The position numbers and the translations under genes are program-made. The notes under the pieces are model-generated. The model saw nothing but the letters and a program-made list of their open reading frames with translations. It did not search any database and was not told the DNA's origin. Shown in pieces: positions 15,859 to 23,865 of a stretch of DNA of 38,536 nt. Each line of letters opens with the position of its first letter. Within the stretch, counting starts at the first letter, position 1. The stretch lies in NCBI GenBank assembly GCA_036653075.1, contig JAVVUQ010000006.1, positions 1 to 38,536 on the forward strand, in the 5' to 3' direction. The DNA is from JAVVUQ01 sp036653075. GTDB taxonomy: Bacteria; Bacillota; Clostridia; Christensenellales; CAG-314.

Positions 15859-15955
15859 ATCTAATACATTAATTAATACTTTATCTAATACATTAATCAA
15901 TACTTTATCTAATACATATTTAATACATATTACAATTATTTATCTAATACATAAA
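15859..15955. repeat. 24-bp tandem repeat upstream of murI
   Basis: ATCTAATACATTAATTAATACTTT-type units of 24 bp start at 15859, 15883 (one base changed) and 15907 (partial), with more ATCTAATACAT copies to about 15955. The remaining spacer up to 16059 is AT-rich and holds no gene I can see. Confidence 0.8.
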
Positions 15956-16059
15956 TAAGAATATTTTTATTTTTTATCTGAATTTAAAAAGATTATATTT
16001 AATATTTCACATTATTATCACCTAATTTACACAAAGTTTAAAAAAACATATAAATGCGC

Positions 16060-16087
16060 TTGACAAAACAAATATATTTGTTAAAAT
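16060..16087 (+). promoter_or_regulatory. Promoter with an embedded 16-bp perfect palindrome
   Basis: The plus strand reads TTGACA (16060-16065), 16 bases, TAAAAT (16082-16087). The spacer contains AACAAATATATTTGTT (16067-16082), a perfect 16-bp palindrome that covers the space between -35 and -10 and touches the -10. This is the classic position of a repressor operator. It precedes the YwaF-like gene by about 100 bases. Confidence 0.72.
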
Positions 16088-16130
16088 AAATAAAGTAAAG
16101 CTTAAAAATATTATTTGAGCTTAAAAAAAG

Positions 16131-16166
16131 GTTTTACAAAAGAAAAAAGTTTTACAAAAGAAAAAA
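16131..16166 (+). repeat. 18-bp direct repeat in the leader of the YwaF-like gene
   Basis: GTTTTACAAAAGAAAAAA occurs twice in exact tandem (16131-16148 and 16149-16166), just before the ribosome binding site of the plus-strand gene. Confidence 0.85.
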
Positions 16167-16188
16167 GCTGAAATAAATAGGAGAAATT

Positions 16189-16938
16189 ATGTTATTTGAT
16201 GTTACTCATTGTCTTTACATAGTCATTTCGTTAGCAATCACTGTTGGAATATTGATACTATGCACAAAAATTAAAAAGCAAAAATACAAAGATATGGTGC
16301 TACTTATAAGTGGAGTTTTAACTTTTGGATTACATATAAGTTATATGTGGTGGGAATTTTTTACAAATAAAGGAAGCGCTTCAGCGCCTGATAATATTCT
16401 TTTTCCTATTTACTTTTGCAACCTATGTATGTATATGTTGATGTTTGTTTCTTGTATTAATAAAGAAAGCAAGTTTTTTAAATGGACAGCAATATTTACC
16501 GCTTATGGCGGAACTTTTGGAGCTTTAATTTCATTATTCTATCCTGATTATTATTTACAAATACCCGACCTCGCTAATTGGGGCGTACTTAAAAGTATGC
16601 TCAGCCATAGCGCTATGCTTATTGGCTGTTTGTACCTTTTCACTGGCGGTTATGTAAAGATTAAAATAACAAATATAATTCCATACGCAACTGGACTACT
16701 TTGCTGCGGAGTAATCGGATTTTTTGAGAACTATCTTTTTGCAGCAACGGGCGTTTCTCCTCGAAATGCAATGTATTTGCAAAAACCACCTATTGAAGAC
16801 CTTCCAATACTCAATTGCTATACTATCGCTTTATTAATGTTGATAATTATCTTTATATTTGCCTTAATTTATGAGAAAATTAAATATAAAAAATTAATTA
16901 CTTTTTCTGAGCTGAAAAATAAACAACTAATCATATAA
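16189..16938 (+). CDS. YwaF/TIGR02206 family integral membrane protein
   Basis: The 249-residue protein is largely hydrophobic, with about six to seven membrane segments and a basic C-terminal tail (YEKIKYKKL). It resembles the YwaF/TIGR02206 group (related to eukaryotic TMEM164), with the LHISYMWWE segment near residue 50, the conserved LFPIYFCNLCMY segment near residue 75, GGTFGAL-SLFYPD near 110, and SHSAMLIGCLYLF near 140; the His and Cys residues in those segments are typical of the group. Its biochemical role is not established in bacteria. The start ATG 16189 follows AATAGGAGAAATT. It is one of three plus-strand genes in the window and has its own promoter with a palindrome and a shared terminator. 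Confidence 0.75.
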   Translation: MLFDVTHCLYIVISLAITVGILILCTKIKKQKYKDMVLLISGVLTFGLHISYMWWEFFTNKGSASAPDNILFPIYFCNLCMYMLMFVSCINKESKFFKWTAIFTAYGGTFGALISLFYPDYYLQIPDLANWGVLKSMLSHSAMLIGCLYLFTGGYVKIKITNIIPYATGLLCCGVIGFFENYLFAATGVSPRNAMYLQKPPIEDLPILNCYTIALLMLIIIFIFALIYEKIKYKKLITFSELKNKQLII

Positions 16939-17089
16939 TTAATAATTCTATAATATATAACTATACTTATAATAAATAGATTAAAATTACACATTGGATT
17001 ATTAAGTGATTACGTAATAAATTAAAATTACACATTAGATAATTAAGAAATAGAAAGTTATAGATAAAAATGTATAGAGTTTGTATAAT

Positions 17090-17128
17090 AAAAAGCGGAA
17101 GCATTTCAATTTTTGCTCCCGTTTTTTT
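17090..17128. terminator. Bidirectional terminator between convergent genes
   Basis: AAAAAGCGGAAGCA, a ten-base loop, and TGCTCCCGTTTTTTT form a stem flanked by A and T runs, so it works in either direction. It separates the plus-strand YwaF-like gene from the minus-strand solute-binding protein. Confidence 0.85.
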
Positions 17129-17202
17129 GATAATTATATATGGTGATTATTTAAAATTTACCTAATTTGATTTATCAATAAAAGTTTATATTACCTATAA
17201 AT

Positions 17203-18204
17203 TTAACCCGCTATTTTATTAGCTATACTATTATCTACAACTTTTTCAAAGGGCGAACGTTTAGGCAATTCATTTGCGTTTTGCATAATGTCTTGCAATC
17301 GTTCAAAGCTATCCTTTGTCATAGAAGGCGTTTTCATCCAAGTATCGTTTGCTTTGTAGCTAATTAACGTTGCCACAATTTCGGCTTTTGATGTGCCATC
17401 AAAAAATGGCATTAATAATTCAGCTATTTTTTCGTTGTCGTTATTGTTAAGGTATGTAGTAGCTTTGTTGACAGCGCGTAAAAATCTTTCCAATTTGACA
17501 GCATTTTTAGTTACGTAACTCTTTGTCGCCATATACGCTGTATAAGGAACTTCGCCGCTCTCGGCTCCTATTGATGATACGATAAATCCTTTACCTTGTT
17601 TAACAATCGTACTTGCGGTTGGTTCAAATAATGGCACATAATCACCCGTTCCGCTTGAAAATGCAGGCGCTAACATATTGAACTGAACGGAATAATCCAT
17701 AGTAATATTTACTCCGTCAGTATATCCGTGCTTATTTAACACATATTGCAATGTCATCGCTGGAACACCGCCTTTTCGTCCCATTATAATGTGCTTTCCA
17801 GCTAAATTGCTATAATCAAACCCTTTTTCTTCATTACGCCCTACTAAAAAACTGCCATCACGTTTTGTAAGCTGTCCAAAAACTACTGCGTGATCCACCT
17901 TTCCCTCTAAATAAACATAAATAGCAGCCTCTGGCCCCATTAATCCAATATCCGCTTCCCCCGTAATTAATGCGGTCATACTTTTATCCGCTCCACCACC
18001 ATTGACAAGCGTTATTTCAATATTTTCCTCCTCAAAATATTTGAGCGCAATTGCAAGATATTGCGGAGCATAAAATATGGAATGAGTTACCTCGTTTAAT
18101 ACTATTTTATCCCGTGTTTTTATAGGTTCGTCAATACATCCAACCAAACAAAAACAAACAACTGCCATTACTACGGCAAGCAAAAATAAGATACGTTTTT
18201 TCAT
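17203..18204 (-). CDS. ABC transporter substrate-binding lipoprotein, NMT1/SsuA-like
   Basis: The 333-residue protein is a predicted lipoprotein: a basic start, a hydrophobic stretch and the lipobox LVGC with Cys23. After it comes a periplasmic-binding fold of the NMT1/TauA/SsuA type: LNEVTHSIFYAPQYLAIALKYFEEENI, GGGADKSMTALITGEADIGLMGPE, LAGKHIIMGRKGGVPAM, YVPLFEPTASTIVKQGKG. Such proteins bring thiamine precursors, sulfonates, nitrate or related small compounds to an ABC importer. The ligand here cannot be told. No permease or ATPase gene is adjacent, so it is an orphan in this window. The start ATG 18204 follows TTGGAGGTGTAA. No TPP riboswitch is seen upstream. Confidence 0.88.
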   Translation of the reverse strand: MKKRILFLLAVVMAVVCFCLVGCIDEPIKTRDKIVLNEVTHSIFYAPQYLAIALKYFEEENIEITLVNGGGADKSMTALITGEADIGLMGPEAAIYVYLEGKVDHAVVFGQLTKRDGSFLVGRNEEKGFDYSNLAGKHIIMGRKGGVPAMTLQYVLNKHGYTDGVNITMDYSVQFNMLAPAFSSGTGDYVPLFEPTASTIVKQGKGFIVSSIGAESGEVPYTAYMATKSYVTKNAVKLERFLRAVNKATTYLNNNDNEKIAELLMPFFDGTSKAEIVATLISYKANDTWMKTPSMTKDSFERLQDIMQNANELPKRSPFEKVVDNSIANKIAG

Positions 18205-18655
18205 TTACACCTCCAACCCTTTCAACGCTTTTATTTCGACGATTAAGATGATTTAATTGAATAAATTATTTCAATTTATTCACCTTTTTTTAGCGTTGCA
18301 AAAATGTTATAATCATATATATGAAACAATTTAATCTTTTGTGCATACAAAACAATTTAAATATCAATTATAACCTTATATTATTGCAAAATATTAAAGT
18401 TATTTAAATATGTAAGTAATTAGAGAATTACTGTAAATTTAAAGAAATATATAAGCATTTAAAAAAATATATAAGTAATTGGAGAATTATATAAGCATTT
18501 AAAAAAAATACATAAAAAATAAAGAATTATTGTAAATTTAAAGAAATATTATCGCTATTATATTCATTTGTATTGTTATTATCTTGATTTGTATTAATAA
18601 TCACATTAGGTATATTTTTCGACAAAAATTTTTTTTTAAAATATGCTTTATTTGA
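18205..18655. other. Divergent intergenic region between the lipoprotein gene and groES
   Basis: This AT-rich stretch separates the minus-strand lipoprotein and plus-strand groESL. It holds an inverted repeat (18259-18281) and several interspersed imperfect copies of TAAGTAATTAGAGAATTA, TAAGCATTTAAAAAAAT and GTAAATTTAAAGAAATAT between about 18410 and 18560. No gene is supported. Confidence 0.6.
18259..18281 (-). promoter_or_regulatory. Perfect 9-bp inverted repeat upstream of the solute-binding protein
   Basis: On the minus strand GAATAAATT, five bases, AATTTATTC is a perfect inverted repeat about 55-77 bases before the lipoprotein start. It could be an operator or a 5' leader hairpin. Confidence 0.5.
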
Positions 18656-18683
18656 TTGACAAATCTTTTTTTATGACTATAAT
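18656..18683 (+). promoter_or_regulatory. Consensus sigma-A promoter of groESL
   Basis: The plus strand reads TTGACA (18656-18661), 16 bases, TATAAT (18678-18683), a match to both consensus hexamers. The operator CIRCE begins nine bases after the -10. Confidence 0.93.
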
Positions 18684-18691
18684 ATCCCTTG

Positions 18692-18718
18692 TTAGCAATC
18701 AATCAATACGACTGCTAA
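18692..18718 (+). promoter_or_regulatory. CIRCE operator, slightly degenerate (HrcA target)
   Basis: TTAGCAATC, nine bases, GACTGCTAA matches the CIRCE consensus TTAGCACTC-N9-GAGTGCTAA with one change in each arm. It covers the predicted transcription start of groESL. By family knowledge the repressor HrcA binds it and releases it on heat or unfolded-protein load. Confidence 0.92.
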
Positions 18719-18876
18719 CACATCGTACGCCTAAGTGACATTTTTATTTTAAAATGAACATTGGGTGAAATGAAGAACTACAAGAATCGGTAACAAAACA
18801 ATTAAAATGTATAAGTTATTGAAATTGTGGTTAAAAGGTAAAAAAGATAAAAAATATTATGGAGGTATATAACAAA

Positions 18877-19164
18877 ATGACATTAAAACCATTGTTGGAT
18901 AAAGTTGTTGTAAAAGCTCACGAAGGTGAGGAAACTGTAAAGGGTGGGTTGATTATACCATCGGCAGCAAAAGAAAAGCCAGAAATTGCTGAAGTTTTAG
19001 CAGTTGGGCCAGGAGGATTGGTAGAAGGCAAGCAAGTTGAGATGACAGTAAAAGTTGGAGATAAGGTATTATACTCAAAGTATGCGGGAAGCCAATTTAA
19101 GTTAGATGGAAAAGAAGTCACGATAATAAAAGTTAGCGATATATTAGCTATTGTAAATGAATAG
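18877..19164 (+). CDS. groES: Co-chaperonin GroES
   Basis: GroES is the lid of the GroEL folding chamber, a heptamer of 10-kDa subunits. The start is ATG 18877 (MTLKPLLDKVVVKAHEG) because GGAGG lies 11 bases upstream of it and inside the six extra codons of the longer frame. The 95-residue length is standard. Landmarks are RPL-like KPLLDKVVV at the start, the mobile loop EGEETVKGGLIIPSAAKEKP that docks on GroEL (about residues 16-35), VLAVGPGG, VKVGDKVLYSKYAG and DILAI at the end. groEL follows after 14 bases. Confidence 0.97.
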   Translation: MTLKPLLDKVVVKAHEGEETVKGGLIIPSAAKEKPEIAEVLAVGPGGLVEGKQVEMTVKVGDKVLYSKYAGSQFKLDGKEVTIIKVSDILAIVNE

Positions 19165-19178
19165 GAGGCAAAAATAAT

Positions 19179-20810
19179 ATGGCAAAGCAAATAAAATATG
19201 GATTAGAGGCAAGGCAAGCGCTTGAAAGAGGCGTAAATTCACTTGCAGATACAGTAAAAATCACACTCGGGCCTAAGGGACGTAACGTGGTATTGGGACG
19301 CAAATTTGGTTCTCCGTTAATAACTAACGATGGTGTTACTATTGCAAAGGAAATTGAATTAGTAGATGCTTTTGAAAATATGGGAGCTCAAATAGTTAAA
19401 GAAGTATCGACAAAGACGAACGATGTCGCTGGTGATGGAACAACTACTGCTGTTGTACTTGCGCAAGAGATAATTGCTGAAGGAAGCAAAAACGTTGCTG
19501 CTGGAGCAAACCCGATTATTTTGAAAAAGGGAATTGATAAAGCTGTTGCTGTTGCAGTTGAGCATTTGCATTTAATAAGCAAGCAAATTGAAGGAAAAAA
19601 AGCAATCAGTCAAGTTGCTGGAATTTCAGCTGGCGATGACACAGTCGGAACGCTCATAAGCGAAGCTATGGAAAAAGTAGGAACTGACGGAGTTATAACA
19701 GTTGAAGAAAGCAAAACAATGAAAACCGAACTTACGGTTGTAGAAGGAATGCAATTTGACCGTGGATACGCTTCGCCTTATATGGCAACAAATCTTGAAA
19801 AGATGGAAGCGGAATTAGACAATCCTCTTATATTGATTACTGATAAAAAGATAAGCGTAATTCAAGACCTTTTACCCCTTCTTGAACAAATAGTAAAATC
19901 TGGACGCAAACTATTGATTATTGCAGAAGATGTTGAGGGCGAAGCTTTAACAACACTTGTACTCAATAAATTACGTGGAACATTTAACTGCGTGGCAGTT
20001 AAAGCGCCTGGCTTTGGCGATAGACGTAAAGCTATGTTAGAGGATATCGCATCTTTAACTGGCGCAACTGTAATAACAGATGAACTTGGTTTAGATATAA
20101 AAGAAGCGACATTAGAAATGCTTGGACAAGCAAAATCTGTACGTGTTGATAAAGATAATACAACTATCGTTGACGGCGCAGGAGATAAGAACGCTATAAA
20201 CGATCGTATTAGACAAATTAAAAACCAAATTACAGTAACTACAAGCGAATATGACAAAGAAAAACTTCAAGAACGTTTAGCTAAATTATCAGGTGGCGTT
20301 GCCGTAATTAGCGTTGGCGCAGCTACTGAAATTGAACTTAAAGAAAAGAAATTACGTATCGAAGACGCTTTAGCGGCTACTCGCGCAGCTGTTGAAGAAG
20401 GTATCGTTCCAGGCGGCGGAGTAGCTTTACTTAGCGCTATAAAAGAAATCGAAAAGCTTGCTAAAACACTTTTCGGCGACGAACGCACAGGCGCAGAAGT
20501 TATTGCTCACGCTGTTAAAGCTCCTATTATGCAAATTGCAAAGAACGCTGGGCAAGACGGTAGCGTAATTATTTATCGTGTGTTACAAGATGGCGCAAAT
20601 AAACTCAATTACGGCTATGACGTGCTCACTGAATCTTATGTAGATATGGTGGAACAAGGCATCATTGACCCAACAAAAGTTACAAGATGCGCACTTCAAA
20701 ATGCAGCAAGCGTAGCAAGCACATTACTCACTACTGAATCAGTAGTTTGCGACTTACCAGAACCTACACCACCGATAGCAGCGCCAGATATGGGCGGCGG
20801 AATGTATTAA
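19179..20810 (+). CDS. groEL: Chaperonin GroEL
   Basis: GroEL is the ATP-driven double-ring chaperonin. The 543-residue protein is full length and starts MAKQIKYGLEARQALERGV behind AATAGGAGGCAAAAATAAT. Landmarks are the equatorial ATP-binding LGPKGRNVVL and VAGDGTTTAVVLAQEI (near residues 86-93), the apical ESKTMKTELTVVEGMQFDRGY and APGFGDRRKAMLEDIA, and EEGIVPGGGVALL in the C-terminal equatorial part. The tail ends MGGGMY, a short version of the GGM repeat. It is co-transcribed with groES under CIRCE control. Confidence 0.98.
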   Translation: MAKQIKYGLEARQALERGVNSLADTVKITLGPKGRNVVLGRKFGSPLITNDGVTIAKEIELVDAFENMGAQIVKEVSTKTNDVAGDGTTTAVVLAQEIIAEGSKNVAAGANPIILKKGIDKAVAVAVEHLHLISKQIEGKKAISQVAGISAGDDTVGTLISEAMEKVGTDGVITVEESKTMKTELTVVEGMQFDRGYASPYMATNLEKMEAELDNPLILITDKKISVIQDLLPLLEQIVKSGRKLLIIAEDVEGEALTTLVLNKLRGTFNCVAVKAPGFGDRRKAMLEDIASLTGATVITDELGLDIKEATLEMLGQAKSVRVDKDNTTIVDGAGDKNAINDRIRQIKNQITVTTSEYDKEKLQERLAKLSGGVAVISVGAATEIELKEKKLRIEDALAATRAAVEEGIVPGGGVALLSAIKEIEKLAKTLFGDERTGAEVIAHAVKAPIMQIAKNAGQDGSVIIYRVLQDGANKLNYGYDVLTESYVDMVEQGIIDPTKVTRCALQNAASVASTLLTTESVVCDLPEPTPPIAAPDMGGGMY

Positions 20811-20837
20811 AATACTTCGCAAATTGCAAAAAATATA

Positions 20838-20960
20838 ACAAATATAATAAATAATATTATATAAATAATAATGTTATATAAATAATAATATTATAAAATA
20901 ATAATATTATATAAACGATAGCATTAAATAAACAAATATATTAAATAAACAAATATATTA
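20838..20960. repeat. AT-rich tandem repeats after groEL
   Basis: The spacer holds repeated TTATATAAATAATAAT-like units (about 20855-20915) and two exact copies of TTAAATAAACAAATATA (about 20924-20959). No gene is seen. Confidence 0.75.
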
Positions 20961-20994
20961 AATAGATAAATAGGTAATTAAATAATATTATAAA

Positions 20995-21025
20995 AAAAGA
21001 CAGAATTGTTTAGATTCTGTCTTTT
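20995..21025. terminator. Bidirectional terminator between groEL and the MFS gene
   Basis: AAAAGACAGAAT, loop TGTTTAG, ATTCTGTCTTTT is a perfect 12-bp stem with A and T flanks. It serves the plus-strand groESL and, 10 bases from its stop codon, the minus-strand MFS gene. Confidence 0.95.
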
Positions 21026-21035
21026 ATTTATTATA

Positions 21036-22343
21036 TTAGATATCGCAGTTATAAATTGCTTTAACATATTTACGTCGAGAGTACATAATTGCAAAAATAG
21101 CTATTAAGTTAAACACCATTGAAAACATTACAATAAAGCGTGGGTCGAAGATTTCGCCTAAGGCGCCGCCTATAAGTTGTCCGATAATCATACCGACTGC
21201 GTTGAGAAGTTGAAATGTTGCGTTAAATCTTGCTCTAATGTTATCGGGAACGTAGTTTTGCGTAGCGGAAATGCGGATATTGAAGCTTGTTACAGCAAGA
21301 GCGCCCGAAACAAGTTGTAATAGCGCCATAAAATACCAAGTTGGCATAAACAAAACTGCTCCGTCTAAAAAGCTCAGCGCAATATACACAAAAAGCGCCG
21401 TATTGAATTTTTTTTCTGGTTTAATTTTACGTTTATAGTGAAAAACGCCGCCGATGATTCTGCCTAATGTATTAGCTGCCATAATTAGCGAATACAAAAT
21501 AGTGGCGTCCCAAACAACGCTTTTTTCAAAAATTTCAAATTTAAATATTTCCAAGTGCGATTGTGTATAAGGCAAGAATAGTGTTGACATAACGGCGCCT
21601 GCTCCCATAGTGCAAAAAAAGTATGCGGTAATGGTAAACAATCCTTTTTCTTTTTTGAGATAATCTATACCTGTTTTTAAGTCGATTGCGAATTGTTTTG
21701 ACGCCGATAATTTAGGGCGATTACTTAATTCTTCATTTGACATATCAAGATGAGGTTCGTGAGCTTTAATTTGAGTTTCGACGATAGCCGTGATTAAAAA
21801 CAATACCGTAGCGCCAGCAAATAAAGGAACAGGGCCGACAGACGAATAAATAAATCCTGCGACAGGCACCATAATTACGTTAGCGATAGGATAAAGTAAG
21901 CTACCAATAGAATAAGCTTTAGAGTAATTACCTGGGCTAATAATATTAGGATAAAAGCTATCATAAGCCACCATATAGTAGCTATTAAGAATACCAAAAA
22001 GGAATAATACAGCAAGATAAAGAAAATAATTGATTTCGCCGAATTTATTTAAAACGAGTGTAATAATTAAGTAAATTGCTGTATAAATAAAATCTATTGT
22101 ATAAATAGCTTTGCGTCTTGAGCGTCTATCAAAGAAAGCGCCAGCAAAAACAGGAGCGGCAAGTTGTGGAAGTATGCTTACTATTGTCATTAAGGCGTAT
22201 AAAAACGTAGATTGAGTTTGTTCATAAACCATCAATCCAAACGCATATCCAGTAACTGCAAATCCCAACATAGAGATAAAGCTACCTACGATAGTAATAG
22301 TAAAATCCTTTGTCCATAATTTATTTCGTTTAACCTTTACCAT
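21036..22343 (-). CDS. Major facilitator superfamily transporter
   Basis: The 435-residue protein has about 12 membrane segments and the MFS motif-A-like loop between helices 2 and 3 (FAGAFFDRRSRRKAI, near residue 70). It resembles the MFS_3/EntS-type exporter group. A long cytoplasmic loop rich in Ser, Glu and Lys (roughly residues 196-230) splits the two halves, and a FNIRISATQNYVPDNIRARFNAT segment sits near residue 355. The substrate is unknown. The start ATG 22343 follows GTGAGGAATT. It lies 60 bases after glgA on the same strand, so it may be read through from the glycogen operon, though its function need not be linked. A bidirectional terminator ends it. Confidence 0.88.
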   Translation of the reverse strand: MVKVKRNKLWTKDFTITIVGSFISMLGFAVTGYAFGLMVYEQTQSTFLYALMTIVSILPQLAAPVFAGAFFDRRSRRKAIYTIDFIYTAIYLIITLVLNKFGEINYFLYLAVLFLFGILNSYYMVAYDSFYPNIISPGNYSKAYSIGSLLYPIANVIMVPVAGFIYSSVGPVPLFAGATVLFLITAIVETQIKAHEPHLDMSNEELSNRPKLSASKQFAIDLKTGIDYLKKEKGLFTITAYFFCTMGAGAVMSTLFLPYTQSHLEIFKFEIFEKSVVWDATILYSLIMAANTLGRIIGGVFHYKRKIKPEKKFNTALFVYIALSFLDGAVLFMPTWYFMALLQLVSGALAVTSFNIRISATQNYVPDNIRARFNATFQLLNAVGMIIGQLIGGALGEIFDPRFIVMFSMVFNLIAIFAIMYSRRKYVKAIYNCDI

Positions 22344-22403
22344 AATTCCTCACTCGGCACATTAAATAATTAAATTGCCGAATGGGCGTGCCGTTTATTT
22401 TAA

Positions 22404-23834
22404 TTATTCAACAATCTTTTTATATAATTCCATATATTTATTTGAGCTTTGTTCCCACGAAAAATCAGAGCACATCGCATTTTTTACAATTTTTTTATAA
22501 TTTTCTTCATCAAGGTTGATTAGGTTTAGCGCATCCATAATAGTTGAAAGCAATTTCTGCGCATTGTAATCGTCAAAGCTAAACCCGTTTCCTTCGCCTG
22601 TTACGATGTCAAAATTTCTTACCGTATCTTTCAATCCGCCAGTTCTTCTAACGACAGGTAACGTACCATATTTCATACTAATAATTTGACTTAATCCGCA
22701 AGGTTCAAATTTTGAAGGCATTATAAACAAATCAGAAGCGGCGTAGATGTTATGCGCCAACGCATTATCAAATGCCGTAACAACTGCCATTTTATCGGGA
22801 TATTCATTTTCGTAATACTTAAGTTTTCCCTCAATTCCCTTATCGCCCGTTCCTAATACGATTAATTGAATGTCTTCTCGCATCAAGTTATCAATATCAC
22901 ATAACACAAGGTCTAATCCCTTTTGGTCGTACAGTCTTGTAACCATTGATAATAATGGCACTTTACTTTGCGGCAACCCTACTTGCTTTAATAATTGCAT
23001 TTTATTAGCCGCTTTTCCGCCTTTATGGCTACGTAAATTATATTTTTTAAAAATCAACGAATCTGTTTCAGGATTGTATATGTTATAATCTACGCCATTG
23101 AGTATCCCGCATAACTTATCGCTATGCAATTTTATAAAATCGTTTAGTCCTTCGCCATATTCCACCGTCTTAATTTCTTCGGCGTACGTCGGAGAAACGG
23201 TTGTTATTGCGTCGCATATTCCTATTGCGCCCTTAAGTAGATTACATTTACCATCAAGTTCCATATTCTTAGATTCCGTACAAGCACCGCTCAATCCCGT
23301 TTTGTCTATAACATCGCCAATATCATATATTCCTTGAAATTTAAGGTTATGTATAGTAAAAACAGTCTTTATCTTTCCATAAAAATGTGTGCGTTTATAA
23401 AAATAATTTAACATTATCGGTAATAAAGCCGTCGTCCAATCATTACAGTGTATCACATCAGGGCAAAAATCTATCTTTGTTAGCACCTCTAAAGCCGCTT
23501 TACAAAAGAAACTAAATCGCTCTAAATCATATTCGTCATAAATTGTATCTCCACTATAATAAAATGGATTATCTATAAAATAATAAATTACTGCGTCGCT
23601 ACGCAATTCATATAAATGACAAGCTTGTTTTCGCCAACCAAGCCATACTTCCATACTTGATACAAGCCGCATTTGCGACATATACTTTTCGTTGATAATC
23701 TTGTAACGAGGCATTATTACACGCACATCATTGCCCTTTGCCGCCATTGCTTTAGGAAGCGCTCCAAGCACATCGCCTAATCCGCCACTTTTTGCAAACG
23801 GTTCTACCTCTGCAGATACATAATAAATCTTCAT
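22404..23834 (-). CDS. glgA: Glycogen synthase (GT5, ADP-glucose)
   Basis: GlgA adds glucose from ADP-glucose to the growing alpha-1,4-glucan. The 476-residue protein is full length for the bacterial GT5 family. It begins MKIYYVSAEVEPFAKSGGLGDVL, with the KSGGLGD substrate loop at residues 15-21, then HCNDWTTALLP (near 128), FTIHNLKFQG, SPTYAEEI, LNGVDYNIYNPETD, VTRLYDQKGLDL, and the C-terminal nucleotide-binding PSKFEPCGLSQIISMKYGTLP with the conserved EPCGL (near 380). The start ATG 23834 follows TGGAGGCAAAAAT. It is the last enzyme of the glgC-glgD-glgA run, 31 bases after glgD. No branching enzyme or phosphorylase is in the window. Confidence 0.97.
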   Translation of the reverse strand: MKIYYVSAEVEPFAKSGGLGDVLGALPKAMAAKGNDVRVIMPRYKIINEKYMSQMRLVSSMEVWLGWRKQACHLYELRSDAVIYYFIDNPFYYSGDTIYDEYDLERFSFFCKAALEVLTKIDFCPDVIHCNDWTTALLPIMLNYFYKRTHFYGKIKTVFTIHNLKFQGIYDIGDVIDKTGLSGACTESKNMELDGKCNLLKGAIGICDAITTVSPTYAEEIKTVEYGEGLNDFIKLHSDKLCGILNGVDYNIYNPETDSLIFKKYNLRSHKGGKAANKMQLLKQVGLPQSKVPLLSMVTRLYDQKGLDLVLCDIDNLMREDIQLIVLGTGDKGIEGKLKYYENEYPDKMAVVTAFDNALAHNIYAASDLFIMPSKFEPCGLSQIISMKYGTLPVVRRTGGLKDTVRNFDIVTGEGNGFSFDDYNAQKLLSTIMDALNLINLDEENYKKIVKNAMCSDFSWEQSSNKYMELYKKIVE

Positions 23835-23865
23835 ATTTTTGCCTCCATTTTTTTATTTAAACCAA

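Noticed and set aside
18205..18300. TPP riboswitch expected before an NMT1-type binding protein
   Set aside because: The conserved TPP core (CUGAGA and related) is not seen in the leader of the gene.
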